Shown: positions 1 to 9,217 of the stretch, piece by piece
Layout of the letters: every line of letters starts with the position of its first letter
How positions within the stretch are numbered: the stretch's first letter is position 1
Assembly: GCF_900103605.1 (NCBI RefSeq)
Contig: NZ_FNHY01000002.1
Location: 248,001 to 312,000 of the forward strand
Length of the DNA: 64,000 nt
Direction: 5' to 3'
DNA from: Psychrobacillus sp. OK028
Lineage (GTDB): Bacteria; Bacillota; Bacilli; Bacillales_A; Planococcaceae
Notes under the pieces: model-generated
What the model was told of the DNA's origin: nothing
What the model saw: only the letters and a program-made list of their open reading frames with translations
Databases searched by the model: none
Made by a program: the position numbers and the translations under genes

Positions 1-813
1 GAAGCGGGAATGGGGGGACGATTAGATAGTACAAACGTCATGAAGTCTTCAGTGGCAGTTATCCCTAGCATATCTATTGATCACACATATTTCTTAGGAG
101 ATACACTCGAAAAAATTAGCTGGCATAAAGCAGGAATTTTAAAGCATAATAGCCAATTAGTTATAGGGTTCTTAGTAGAACCAGCAAAAACAATCGTATA
201 TAATGAAGCGAAAGAAAAAAATGCAAAAGTTCTAGAATATAATAAAGACTTTCAAATGGATAAGGATCAATATACATATGAAGAATTTACATTTTCAAAC
301 TTAAATCCCCAAATGATTGGACAGCACCAACAATCTAACATGGCTTTAGCGATAACTGCGCTATTAATAAGTGGCTTTGTTTTAGAGGAATCTAGCGTTC
401 AAATTGCTGTGAAGGACGCAAGATTGCCAGGAAGAATGGAGAAAATAAGAGAAAATCTTTATATGGATGGAGCACACAATCAAGCGAGTACTGATGCTTT
501 AGTGGAAACTTTGCAAGAACAGTTTCCAAACCGACCAATACATTTTGTAGTAGGGATACTTAAAGATAAGGATTATGTCTATATGTTAAGGAAGTTAGAG
601 GAAATAGCTAGTTCTTTTGAATTTGTTAATTTCCAACACGAAAGAGCGTTAAATGCAAATATTTTGTATAAACACTGCTTGGGTAGTGCGAAGAGTATAA
701 CTTTAGATGCATCTCAACTTGATTTGGAAAAAAAATCTGAAAATACCATTACTATTGTCACTGGTTCCTTTTACTTCATCACAGAGGTTAAAGAAAAAAC
801 AGGAATTAAGTAA
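1..813 (+). CDS. folC: Folylpolyglutamate synthase, C-terminal part (5' end outside window)
   Basis: The frame is open from base 1, so the gene is cut by the window edge; 270 residues are visible. It begins with EAGMGGRLDSTNV, the conserved glycine-rich segment of the FolC/Mur-ligase fold, and the C-terminal domain carries the MDGAHN motif (around visible residue 157). FolC adds glutamates to folates in the cytoplasm so that they are retained and used by folate enzymes. The gene precedes the spoIIB/comC position, as in B. subtilis. About 90 bp without a clear terminator separate it from the next gene. Family assignment is firm; whether it is bifunctional (dihydrofolate synthase too) cannot be judged from this fragment. 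Confidence 0.93.
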   Translation, partial: EAGMGGRLDSTNVMKSSVAVIPSISIDHTYFLGDTLEKISWHKAGILKHNSQLVIGFLVEPAKTIVYNEAKEKNAKVLEYNKDFQMDKDQYTYEEFTFSNLNPQMIGQHQQSNMALAITALLISGFVLEESSVQIAVKDARLPGRMEKIRENLYMDGAHNQASTDALVETLQEQFPNRPIHFVVGILKDKDYVYMLRKLEEIASSFEFVNFQHERALNANILYKHCLGSAKSITLDASQLDLEKKSENTITIVTGSFYFITEVKEKTGIK

Positions 814-906
814 TTGAAACTTTCTGAGAACTTAGTGATATAATTACTTTTAAGTTAATGTGTATTTAGTAGTGGTTATTTAGACTGAAAGGAGATTAAT
901 AGTCAG

Positions 907-2610
907 ATGGATATTTCACAAAAAGCTAAGAAGATTATTTTCCTCATGTGGCTATTAGTTGTACCTGTTGGTATTTGCCTCGTATATTTGTTATCCCCTA
1001 CGAAACCAAGTGATTGGGATCATTATATCTATTTTCTTATACTCGCATTACTCACTACAATCTTCCCATTTTTTATTGGTGGAGCATTAATGGTACTCGT
1101 TCAATGGGTGAATCTAGCTATCTTTTTAAAGTTTGGGATTCTTGCAGAACTAATTGCCATGCAATTATGTATGATACCAATCGTATACCATATGAAATTA
1201 AGCAAAGAAACAAGGTATAAGTTATATTATAATTCGTTTATGTTTTTTTTAATTTCCATCATCTGCGGCGCAGTAGTATTATGGACGGGTTATGAAATAG
1301 GCACTTTAGTAATTAATGATATTATTTTGTATAGTACTATATATACAGTTCTAGGTATAATGTTGAATCATATTTTCTTGTATTTTAGAGAAGTATTTAC
1401 GGGGTTAAAACCAAAATTCTTCACAAATGATTTTGGTGGGGATTTTATTTGTTTAATTATTACACTGCCTTTTGGGATTAGTATATATTTATTAGAAGGT
1501 TATGTAGGACCGATAGCGTTTATTTTACTAGGAGTACCATTCTTAGCTATCACACTTTTAATACGCATGTACAGTGATTCAGAGAAGGTAAATGCCGATT
1601 TAAACAAGGCTAGTGAATTTGGTCATCAGCTTGCGGAGCGCATGACCACAACTGAGATATTGGATATGTTTTTGAAAAGTTTGTCTGACATTTTCCCGTT
1701 TGATGCGGGTTACATTGTAGATAATATAGACGACGAATTTTTTATATTGAGAGCTCGAGAAGATGGAGATAAAAAAGAATTTGAATTTGCTCATGAGGAT
1801 ATAAAATATAGCCTTGCAGGTAAAGTGTATGAAAAAGGAGAGCCAATTCTATATAACAAACAGACAGACTGGACTCATATGAAACCACCGTTTTTGGCAG
1901 ATGATATGAAAAGCGTCATGTGTGTACCTATTTATAGAAATAAAAAAATTGAAGGGGTGCTAGTTTTAGCAGCTAGAGAAAAATTTGCATTTGAAACGTA
2001 TCAGCTTAAAATTGTTCATCTACTCTGCTCTTATTTTGCTGTTTCACTAGAAAAAGCAAGGTATGTAAGAGAAGCAGTTGAGAAAAGTGAAGTTTGCGAG
2101 TTAACGAAAATTAATAATTACCGATACTTAGACAAGCATTTGAAGGTTGAGATGGAAAGACTGACAAGTGGATTTTATAAGACGGTTTCGTTAATCATGA
2201 TGGACATCGATAAATTTAAAGGTGTCAATGATACGTATGGTCACCATGCTGGAAATATTATTTTACAGGAATTTGCAAAAATTATTAAAGAAGAAATTGG
2301 TCCTAATGGGACAGTTGCTAGATATGGAGGAGAAGAATTCGTTATTCTCTTACCAAATTACTCAAAGTTACAAGCAAAGAATATTGCCGAACAGCTTCGA
2401 CGGAAGATCGAACAAACACCATTTATCGTGCCATTTGATCTAGGAGAAATAGCTCGTGAAGAAATAGTATTTATTACTGCGAGTATTGGGGTTTCTACAG
2501 CACCAGAGGATAGCGACGAAGGAATGACCTTACTGCGAAATGCAGACCGCGCATTGTATATTGGAGCGAAGCAAGCTGGTAGAAATCGGGTTGCGGAGTA
2601 TGTGAAATAA
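907..2610 (+). CDS. Membrane diguanylate cyclase with GAF domain
   Basis: The 567-residue protein has several hydrophobic segments in about residues 10-225 (5 to 7 membrane helices), a GAF-like sensor domain (about 230-390) and a C-terminal GGDEF domain with the active-site motif GGEEF at 474-478. The GGEEF variant is compatible with diguanylate cyclase activity (2 GTP to cyclic-di-GMP). The RxxD inhibitory site normally found five residues before the motif is absent (GPNG instead), so product inhibition at that site is not expected. A Shine-Dalgarno sequence AAAGGAG lies 12 bp before the ATG. It sits between folC and the pilus genes and converges on the minor pilin operon across a shared hairpin terminator. 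Role in pilus control is inferred from position only. Confidence 0.88.
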   Translation: MDISQKAKKIIFLMWLLVVPVGICLVYLLSPTKPSDWDHYIYFLILALLTTIFPFFIGGALMVLVQWVNLAIFLKFGILAELIAMQLCMIPIVYHMKLSKETRYKLYYNSFMFFLISIICGAVVLWTGYEIGTLVINDIILYSTIYTVLGIMLNHIFLYFREVFTGLKPKFFTNDFGGDFICLIITLPFGISIYLLEGYVGPIAFILLGVPFLAITLLIRMYSDSEKVNADLNKASEFGHQLAERMTTTEILDMFLKSLSDIFPFDAGYIVDNIDDEFFILRAREDGDKKEFEFAHEDIKYSLAGKVYEKGEPILYNKQTDWTHMKPPFLADDMKSVMCVPIYRNKKIEGVLVLAAREKFAFETYQLKIVHLLCSYFAVSLEKARYVREAVEKSEVCELTKINNYRYLDKHLKVEMERLTSGFYKTVSLIMMDIDKFKGVNDTYGHHAGNIILQEFAKIIKEEIGPNGTVARYGGEEFVILLPNYSKLQAKNIAEQLRRKIEQTPFIVPFDLGEIAREEIVFITASIGVSTAPEDSDEGMTLLRNADRALYIGAKQAGRNRVAEYVK

Positions 2611-2621
2611 TAGAAATAGAA

Positions 2622-2660
2622 AGAGGGAATCCTGTAATAGGATTCCCTCTAATTCTATTT
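2622..2660. terminator. Bidirectional hairpin terminator
   Basis: A perfect 12-bp stem (arms 2622-2633 and 2639-2650) with a 5-nt loop has T-rich sequence on both sides. It lies between the converging diguanylate cyclase gene and the minus-strand minor pilin operon and probably ends both transcripts. Confidence 0.85.
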
Positions 2661-2691
2661 ATTTTAGAAAATATGACCTTTTTGAGAAATA

Positions 2692-3789
2692 TTAATGATA
2701 TATAACACTATCCATAATGTCAAAATTTACGTCAGTTGGTGTTATTGTATAACTATCTTCAGATGGTTTTTTCATAAAGTTACAATTAATATCAAACTCT
2801 TCTTGCTTAACAAAATTTATTGCGTTTTCGATTCTAAAATTCTTAGTTGCTAATATATAAACTTTACCGCCATTTGTATTTAATTTCTTCGCATCGTTTT
2901 CTGAAATCTGTCTTATGCAAAGTTTTGCATCTTTACCAATTTTAATGCTATTAGGACTCCCATTCTCTTTTCCTGTGTTGATAATTAACTGATCCATATA
3001 AATGTTAGTGTTTGTGAGTTCTCCTATATTCTTTTTTGTAAGTGTTACTGCTCTATTGAACTGTACTAAGCCACCAGAAATTACAAATGGGGTAGAAAAT
3101 ACAACATTGGAATCAACCTTACAGGGTTTATTTGAATATTGTATATCACATCTTGGATAAATAGGAGTGTTTTGATTTCCATCTCCTTTAACATTTTCGT
3201 CATTACTTATTAAAGTAACAGTTAGCAAGTTATTTGGTAAATTGTAAATTGCAGATATTTCATAATCTTTATTTGGTATAGAACCTTTAACTAGTACTTT
3301 AAGTTGAGATTTACTATTAGTTATTAATTTTGAGTCTAATAAGGTGAATTTAATAGAGTTCAATCTATCAATATCTTTTTCCTTTGAAATACTAAGTGTT
3401 TCAAGAGGAGTACATGGTTTACTTGTACTATTATTGTAACCATCTAAACAATCTAATCCATTTGTTAAGTTTGTACGAGTTGTTAACTCCAAAGATTTAA
3501 TTGCATTTACTTTTTCAGAGACTGTTAGATTAGAGTTGTTTTGAATTAATGAAATCTCACTGTCTAGTTTTGATCTTACAGTAGTAATTAAATTCATTAT
3601 CTCTGCTTGATAATATTCAATTCCCATCTCTGCGACTGCAGTAACTTCATATTTACTATCCGTGTGCTCAACTTGTTTATGTTGATTTATGGCACTTAAA
3701 GCGAATGAGGAGGAGAAGATAATAATCATTAAAATGATTATTAATGTAAGCAATAAAGTATATCCTTTTTCATTTTTAAATACTTTCAT
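2692..3789 (-). CDS. PilX/GspK-like minor pilin lacking Glu5
   Basis: The N-terminus has the layout of a class III prepilin: a short basic leader (MKVFKNEKG) followed by YTLLLTL and a long hydrophobic helix to about residue 33. The residue at mature position 5 is Leu, whereas almost all pilins have Glu there; GspK-type tip pseudopilins also lack it. The mature domain is large (about 355 residues), contains several cysteines and has no motif I recognise. The frame is open 12 codons further upstream (to 3825), but AGGAGA about 10 bp before the ATG at 3789 supports the internal start. It is the last gene of a three-gene minor pilin operon, 19 bp after its neighbour. A role at the pilus tip or in initiation is inferred. 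Confidence 0.75.
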   Translation of the reverse strand: MKVFKNEKGYTLLLTLIIILMIIIFSSSFALSAINQHKQVEHTDSKYEVTAVAEMGIEYYQAEIMNLITTVRSKLDSEISLIQNNSNLTVSEKVNAIKSLELTTRTNLTNGLDCLDGYNNSTSKPCTPLETLSISKEKDIDRLNSIKFTLLDSKLITNSKSQLKVLVKGSIPNKDYEISAIYNLPNNLLTVTLISNDENVKGDGNQNTPIYPRCDIQYSNKPCKVDSNVVFSTPFVISGGLVQFNRAVTLTKKNIGELTNTNIYMDQLIINTGKENGSPNSIKIGKDAKLCIRQISENDAKKLNTNGGKVYILATKNFRIENAINFVKQEEFDINCNFMKKPSEDSYTITPTDVNFDIMDSVIYH

Positions 3790-3808
3790 ATTAGGTCTTC
3801 TCCTATCG

Positions 3809-4288
3809 TTAGTTGTTACTAGCAAGTTTACTGAACGTTGTTTTCGTTTGGTACTTTACATTAGCATCTTTTTTAGAAGTTAATGTTAAAGATAGATCAA
3901 ATTCCGTCACTGGATTTTTAAATGAGTTTTTAAAGGTTTCTCCAGAAGGCTTAATAATGGTGACTGATATACCATATTCAATCTGATCTTTATTAAAAGT
4001 TTCTACTACATATATTTCTTGACCTTTTTCATCTAACTTCTTTCCTTTTATGGCTAAAGAAGAAGTAGTTGAAAATTCAGTAATCGTATACTTTGTATGT
4101 ATTTCTTGTATAGTATTCACAATTAAATTTGCTTCTTGTTGGAGTTGATTTTGTGTAATTGCTCGCTCATTATTATTTAAGCCTTGAAAAAAGAAATTCC
4201 ACATAAGAACTGAGATAACTCCAAATATTGCAAGAGAAGCTAGTAATTCTACTAGTGTTAATCCACTTTGATTAAATTTCCACTTCAC
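3809..4288 (-). CDS. Minor prepilin with N-terminal methylation motif
   Basis: The 159-residue protein has leader MKWKFNQSG followed by LTLVELLASLAIFG, the prepilin peptidase cleavage and methylation motif with Glu at mature position 5, then one hydrophobic helix to about residue 32. The start codon is GTG with GAGGTGAT just upstream. It is the middle gene of the divergent minor pilin operon. The protein would be cleaved by the peptidase encoded at 14911 and assembled in the envelope-spanning pilus. I cannot assign it to a named subfamily such as PilV or PilW from sequence alone. Confidence 0.85.
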   Translation of the reverse strand: MKWKFNQSGLTLVELLASLAIFGVISVLMWNFFFQGLNNNERAITQNQLQQEANLIVNTIQEIHTKYTITEFSTTSSLAIKGKKLDEKGQEIYVVETFNKDQIEYGISVTIIKPSGETFKNSFKNPVTEFDLSLTLTSKKDANVKYQTKTTFSKLASNN

Positions 4289-4308
4289 ATTATCACCTCA
4301 ATTTTCAA

Positions 4309-4761
4309 CTACCTAATATAACCGTATGTTGTTGCTAGTGCATTCGTATTTTCATGACTGTTTTTCACTTTAATTTTGACTTGGTATAGATTGTCAATTG
4401 TAGAGTTTGAAATAGCACCTGTTTTGTTAATCTCCAGCTCTATGAAAAATTTTTTATTGCTTAATGTATCATAAGTGCCTTTTACAATGAGGGAGTTCGA
4501 ATTGTTTTCAGCAATAGTGAAATTTAAAATACTTCCTTCAAGATTTAAAGTGGAATTATCAATCGAATAATTTTCTTTCACTAATACGAGTACTTCCTTT
4601 GCCACATTTGCCGAATCCAAGTTCTCTCCATTTCTATTATTCATATTCGACATTTGAGGGAAAATAGAAAGAAAAAATGAAATAACAACAGTTAATAATA
4701 TGACGGACGCTAGAATCTCTACGAGAGTAAATCCAGAAGTATTTTTAATTTTACTGAACAT
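4309..4761 (-). CDS. Minor prepilin, first gene of the divergent operon
   Basis: The 150-residue protein has leader MFSKIKNTSG, cleavage and methylation motif FTLVEILAS with Glu5, and a hydrophobic helix to about residue 33. AAAGGATG precedes the ATG. It opens the minus-strand minor pilin operon, with 20 bp to the next gene. The remaining domain (residues 35-150) is polar and rich in Asn and Ser, as expected for a pilin globular head, but is not recognisable further. Confidence 0.85.
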   Translation of the reverse strand: MFSKIKNTSGFTLVEILASVILLTVVISFFLSIFPQMSNMNNRNGENLDSANVAKEVLVLVKENYSIDNSTLNLEGSILNFTIAENNSNSLIVKGTYDTLSNKKFFIELEINKTGAISNSTIDNLYQVKIKVKNSHENTNALATTYGYIR

Positions 4762-5099
4762 GAAATAATCATCCTTTTGACTGTGAGATTTCTATTATTT
4801 ATATTTTTTGGAATATATTATCTCATATACTATGCTAAGATAGAGTAATATTTTGGTATGAATCTATAGAAGAAGAAATTATTTACCAAATTACTTTTAT
4901 TTTCTTTTCACCTATTATACTCTTGTAAATGGTAGCTTAATAATATATAAATAAGTATAAAGAATCAATGTATATTACATTAAAATAACAAATTACATAT
5001 TTATTATATCAAAAGTAGTGAGTTGTAACAGTATAAGGAGTAAAAATACCTATTTGTTGTAGGGTGTATATTTTTGTTAGTTTAGGGGGATTAAAAAAA
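4762..5099. promoter_or_regulatory. AT-rich divergent control region of the pilus locus
   Basis: This 338-bp AT-rich stretch separates the minus-strand minor pilin operon from the plus-strand pilus operon and must carry the promoters of both. I see an inverted repeat TTTGGTA (4852-4858) and TACCAAA (4884-4890) with a 25-nt spacer, followed by a T-rich run. No cyclic-di-GMP riboswitch motif, ORF or convincing -35/-10 pair was recognised. Confidence 0.5.
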
Positions 5100-6479
5100 A
5101 TGAAAATTATTTGGAAATCAGTTGTTTTAGCATTATTAACATATTTACTTGTATATTTGTGGACCAATAATTTCAACCCTTTGCAACAACAAGTAAGTGC
5201 TGAAAGTGAAGATTCTGGTTCTAGTATTGGTGGGCAACAAGTGGAATCTCTTGATAGAGAGGAGATTATATCTCTATTAGATTCAAAAATATTGGAATGG
5301 AAGCAGAATCCTATTCTATTAACTGGAAATAATACAGACATAACATTAAATCCAGAATGGTTTCTTTTCGATGTAGAGGCATCAGTGGAGCAATTTGAAA
5401 ATCAAACTAGTACATCTTGGTTCTCGTTTTGGGAGTCTGAACCGACCGTTCATCTTCCTTTACAAGTTGTAATGAGTCCAGAGCTAACTACTTTAATTGA
5501 AGCAAATGGACATTTAGACACAGAAGCTACTTTAGAGGTTATTAAGAATCAAGTAGCAATGTTATCATCCGAACCAATTGTTTCTGTAGCATTGGACCTG
5601 TCATTATTTCAAACAGAACGTATAGCTTTTGATATAGAAACTATTACGATCAATACGAATAGTTTGAACGATATTATTTCTGCTTTAAATGATCAGATAA
5701 TTGGAAATGGGGAAATGTTCTCTGTAAATGAACATATAGAAGGCATTAACTTAGGAAATTCTGATGAAACGATAAATTTTGTTGCTTCCTTAATGTATAG
5801 TGCAGTTCTTCAAACGAATTTCGAAGTGGTAGAACGTCATTCTCAAGGAAGTATTCCAAATTATTTACAACCAGGTATTGAGGCGAAAATCAGTAAAACG
5901 AAAGATTTGAAATTTGTAAATACAAATAACTCACCTGCAAGCATAAAAATTAGCATAAAAGGCTCTGAGCTTATAGTGGAAATCTACTCAGTACCTTCAG
6001 AGACAGTTGCAGAATATCAGGTCAGTGAGAATGAAATCACTCCAAGAACCATTTATAGATATTCGTCGAAACTAAAACCGAATGAAGAAGAGCTGATCCA
6101 AGAAGGCGAACCTGGTTTGAGAGTATTGGTATATCGGACTATCTCAGACAAAGCAGGTCCATATGAAAAAGAAGATTTAGTGAGTCAAGATTATTATCCA
6201 CCAGTTAATAGAATTGTGCTTAAGTCTTCTGTAGTACCGGAAACTGCCATTACACAGAATCCTGATTTAGAAGTTGATCTGAATGGTGATGGATTTGCAG
6301 ATATAAACACTAATCCTTCCACTATAACAAATACTAACCAGACTCAGGATAGTGAAAAAGAACAATCCAATAATCCTCCAAATACTACATCACCAGCAAG
6401 CGGCGAAGAGGATTCAGACGGATTGCCAGAGGGCAGTTACTATGACAAAGCTGGTAACATCATAGACGGATCAAAATAA
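5100..6479 (+). CDS. VanW-family envelope protein at head of pilus operon
   Basis: The 460-residue protein has an N-terminal membrane anchor or signal (about residues 5-22), a long polar region, and a VanW-like domain (about 235-290) with HSQGSIPNYLQPGIEAKI and a following strand-rich segment. A G5-like region ends near residue 375. The C-terminal tail is low complexity (Asn, Thr, Ser) and contains DLNGDGFADI, which resembles a calcium-binding EF-hand or dockerin loop. I chose the ATG at 5100, preceded by AGGGGG, over an in-frame start 36 bp upstream. Its place directly before pilB (21 bp) suggests an extracytoplasmic job linked to the pilus, for example wall passage or a surface platform, but the biochemical role of VanW domains is not established. 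Confidence 0.75.
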   Translation: MKIIWKSVVLALLTYLLVYLWTNNFNPLQQQVSAESEDSGSSIGGQQVESLDREEIISLLDSKILEWKQNPILLTGNNTDITLNPEWFLFDVEASVEQFENQTSTSWFSFWESEPTVHLPLQVVMSPELTTLIEANGHLDTEATLEVIKNQVAMLSSEPIVSVALDLSLFQTERIAFDIETITINTNSLNDIISALNDQIIGNGEMFSVNEHIEGINLGNSDETINFVASLMYSAVLQTNFEVVERHSQGSIPNYLQPGIEAKISKTKDLKFVNTNNSPASIKISIKGSELIVEIYSVPSETVAEYQVSENEITPRTIYRYSSKLKPNEEELIQEGEPGLRVLVYRTISDKAGPYEKEDLVSQDYYPPVNRIVLKSSVVPETAITQNPDLEVDLNGDGFADINTNPSTITNTNQTQDSEKEQSNNPPNTTSPASGEEDSDGLPEGSYYDKAGNIIDGSK

Positions 6480-6500
6480 GTATTACTGGGGTGATGAGTG

Positions 6501-8165
6501 ATGAAGAATAACGCTCGCAAAAGACTAGGGGATTTATTAGTAGAGTCATATGTAATTACGAATGAGCAGCTAGATTATGCATTGAAGAATAAAAGTCGAG
6601 AGGAAAAACTTGGAGACTTTTTAATAAGAGAGAATCTACTGACGGAGCAACAATTAATAGAAGTACTGGAGTTTCAGTTGGGGATTCCACATGTAAGTCT
6701 AAATCAATTTTCAATTGACCCAGAACTTATTCAATTAGTCCCAAAAGAGTTAGTTAAGCGAACAAATATTATGCCAATCCGTAAAGATAAAAATAAGTTA
6801 TTAATTGCGATGGCTGATCCGATGGACTATTTTGCAATTGAGGAAGTTCGTATGGCTACGGGCTGTCAAATTGAGACAAGTATTGCGGCTAAAGATGACG
6901 TTTTCCGTACGATAACGAAGTATTATGACCTGCAGGAATCGATGGATCAAGCTTTGTTAGATATGACACCAACTGAGCTTGAAAATGATACGCAAATTAC
7001 GGATGAGGATTCACCTATCGTTCGGTTAGTAAACCAAATTATTGCCAATGGTGTTGCGCAAAGAGCGAGCGATGTTCACTTTGATCCACAGGAAACAGAA
7101 TTACGAGTTCGTTACCGAGTAGATGGTGTGTTGAAGCTGGAAAGAGCACTTCCAAAGCATATGCAAAATGTTATATTGGCTCGTATTAAAATTATGGGAA
7201 ATTTAAATATTACCGAAAATCGTTTACCACAAGATGGGCGTATTAAAGCTTCCGTCAATATGAAACCAATAGATATTCGCGTTTCTACACTTCCAACTAT
7301 ATATGGTGAAAAAGTAGTAATGCGTATTTTAGATATTAGCGGTGCTATGAATAGCATAGATAAGCTAGGATTCAATAAGAAAAACTTTGAGACCTTTAGC
7401 AAAATGATTGAAAAACCTAACGGCATTGTACTAATTACGGGTCCAACTGGATCAGGTAAATCCTCTACATTATATGCTGCACTGAATCAGCTAAATGGAG
7501 AAGACGTTAATATTATTACGGTTGAAGATCCAGTCGAATATCAGTTACAGGGAATCAATCAAATTCAAGTTCGTGAAGAAGTGGGATTAACGTTTGCGAC
7601 AGGTCTAAGATCCATTTTGCGTCAGGACCCTGATATTGTAATGGTCGGAGAAATTCGAGACTTAGAAACTGCTCAGATAGCGGTACGAGCTTCGTTAACT
7701 GGTCACCTTGTATTGAGTACACTACATACAAATAGCGCTGTAGAGTCAGTATCACGTATGAAGGATATGGGTGTAGAGCCATTTTTACTTTCCTCATCGT
7801 TGGTTGGTGTAGTAGCGCAGCGTCTAATTCGAAAAGTTTGTCGTGATTGTAAAGCAACACATATACCAACTGATCGAGAAAAAGTTATTTTTGCCGAACA
7901 TGGAATGGATATTAAGGAAATCGTTCGAGGAAGAGGATGTCCATCGTGCAATAACACGGGTTATCGTGGGCGAATAGCTATTCATGAAATTCTAGCAGTA
8001 GACGAATTTGTTAAAAATGTCATTTTGACTGGCAAGAGCACATTAGTCCTGCGGGATTATATGAAAGAATCCGGGTATTGCAGTTTATTAGAGGATGGAT
8101 TATTGAAAGTACAAGAAGGGTTGACAACGACGGAGGAAGTTCTGCGTGTTGCAACAACGGATTGA
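6501..8165 (+). CDS. pilB: Type IV pilus extension ATPase PilB (GspE family)
   Basis: The protein (554 residues) has an N-terminal MshEN/GSPII_E_N region with two related motifs, RLGDLLVESYVITNEQL (about 8-24) and KLGDFLIRENLLTEQQL (about 36-52). A RecA-like ATPase follows with Walker A GPTGSGKSS near residue 315, a Walker B region, and the zinc tetracysteine CRDC...CPSC (about 450-480). PilB hydrolyses ATP in the cytoplasm to drive pilin polymerisation. The ATG at 6501 is favoured over the adjacent GTG because GGGGTGAT lies 5 bp before it. In both MshEN motifs the glycine usual for cyclic-di-GMP binding is replaced (Tyr and Asn). The next gene, pilT, follows after 11 bp. Confidence 0.94.
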   Translation: MKNNARKRLGDLLVESYVITNEQLDYALKNKSREEKLGDFLIRENLLTEQQLIEVLEFQLGIPHVSLNQFSIDPELIQLVPKELVKRTNIMPIRKDKNKLLIAMADPMDYFAIEEVRMATGCQIETSIAAKDDVFRTITKYYDLQESMDQALLDMTPTELENDTQITDEDSPIVRLVNQIIANGVAQRASDVHFDPQETELRVRYRVDGVLKLERALPKHMQNVILARIKIMGNLNITENRLPQDGRIKASVNMKPIDIRVSTLPTIYGEKVVMRILDISGAMNSIDKLGFNKKNFETFSKMIEKPNGIVLITGPTGSGKSSTLYAALNQLNGEDVNIITVEDPVEYQLQGINQIQVREEVGLTFATGLRSILRQDPDIVMVGEIRDLETAQIAVRASLTGHLVLSTLHTNSAVESVSRMKDMGVEPFLLSSSLVGVVAQRLIRKVCRDCKATHIPTDREKVIFAEHGMDIKEIVRGRGCPSCNNTGYRGRIAIHEILAVDEFVKNVILTGKSTLVLRDYMKESGYCSLLEDGLLKVQEGLTTTEEVLRVATTD

Positions 8166-8176
8166 GGTGGGATGGG

Positions 8177-9217
8177 ATGAAGATTTCAATAATTGACCTA
8201 TTAGAAAAATCTTTTCATGACAGAGCCTCTGATCTGCATATTTCTGTTGGAATCGCACCGGTATTTAGAATTCATGGAGCCCTTCAATCATTTGGTGAAT
8301 CAATTCTAAGAAAATCAGATACAAAAGATATGCTTCGTGAAATTCTACCCGAATCTCAACAACAAGTGTTTGATGAGAAAGGTGAGCTGGACTTTAGTTT
8401 TGAATTACCAGGTCGTTGCCGATTCCGTATCAATGCTTATCAACAGCAAGGAAATGTGTCAATAGCAGCTCGTATGATTGATTCGGAAATACCAGCAATT
8501 GAAACACTTGGTATGCCAAATGTACTTTATACATTAGCGGACAAGCCGCAAGGACTGATTTTAGTTACTGGTCCCACAGGTTCTGGTAAATCTACGACGC
8601 TTGCATCGATGATTGACTATATTAATTCAACAAAATCGAAGCATATTATTACGCTAGAAGATCCAATTGAGTATGTGCATACGCATAAGAAATCTATTAT
8701 TAACCAGCGAGAAGTAGGGGAAGATACGCAAAGCTTTGCGAATGGGTTGAGAGCTGCACTTCGTCAGGATCCAGATGTCATTTTGGTTGGAGAAATGCGT
8801 GATTTAGAAACCATTTCTACTGCCATTACTGCAGCAGAAACAGGTCATTTAGTTATGGCAACGTTACATACAAGTAGTGCTCCTACAACTATTGACCGAA
8901 TTATTGATGTTTTTCCTCCGCATCAGCAGGGACAAATACGTATTCAGCTTGCAAATGTTCTGCAGGGGATTATTTCTCAAAGACTATTTGTCCGTAAAGA
9001 TGCAAAAGGTCGTATTGCGGCTACAGAAATTTTGATGCAAACACCGTCCGTCGCAAACTTAATACGTAATGAAAAAGTACATCAAATCCAAAACGTTATG
9101 CAAACAAGTCGAGCAATGGGCATGCATACGCTCGAGTCGTCTATTCAACAATTAGTTACATCAGGGAAAATATCAATCGAAACTGCTAAACCTTTTTTGA
9201 ATGTAGGTGAGTATTAG
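8177..9217 (+). CDS. pilT: Type IV pilus retraction ATPase PilT
   Basis: The protein (346 residues) has a PAS-like N-terminal domain and a secretion ATPase core with Walker A GPTGSGKST near residue 132. It lacks the tetracysteine of PilB and has the shorter PilT length. PilT depolymerises pili, powering twitching and DNA uptake in other systems. The ATG at 8177 has GAGGTGG 6 bp upstream; the in-frame extension to 8078 overlaps pilB and is not conserved sequence. The stop overlaps the GTG start of pilC by one base, indicating translational coupling. A dedicated retraction motor implies dynamic pili rather than only a ComG-type pseudopilus. Confidence 0.93.
   Translation: MKISIIDLLEKSFHDRASDLHISVGIAPVFRIHGALQSFGESILRKSDTKDMLREILPESQQQVFDEKGELDFSFELPGRCRFRINAYQQQGNVSIAARMIDSEIPAIETLGMPNVLYTLADKPQGLILVTGPTGSGKSTTLASMIDYINSTKSKHIITLEDPIEYVHTHKKSIINQREVGEDTQSFANGLRAALRQDPDVILVGEMRDLETISTAITAAETGHLVMATLHTSSAPTTIDRIIDVFPPHQQGQIRIQLANVLQGIISQRLFVRKDAKGRIAATEILMQTPSVANLIRNEKVHQIQNVMQTSRAMGMHTLESSIQQLVTSGKISIETAKPFLNVGEY

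Noticed and set aside
4762-5099. Possible cyclic-di-GMP riboswitch ahead of the pilus operon
   Set aside because: I looked for the GEMM-type conserved core here, before pilA (10423-10512) and before the first cyclase, and did not see it.
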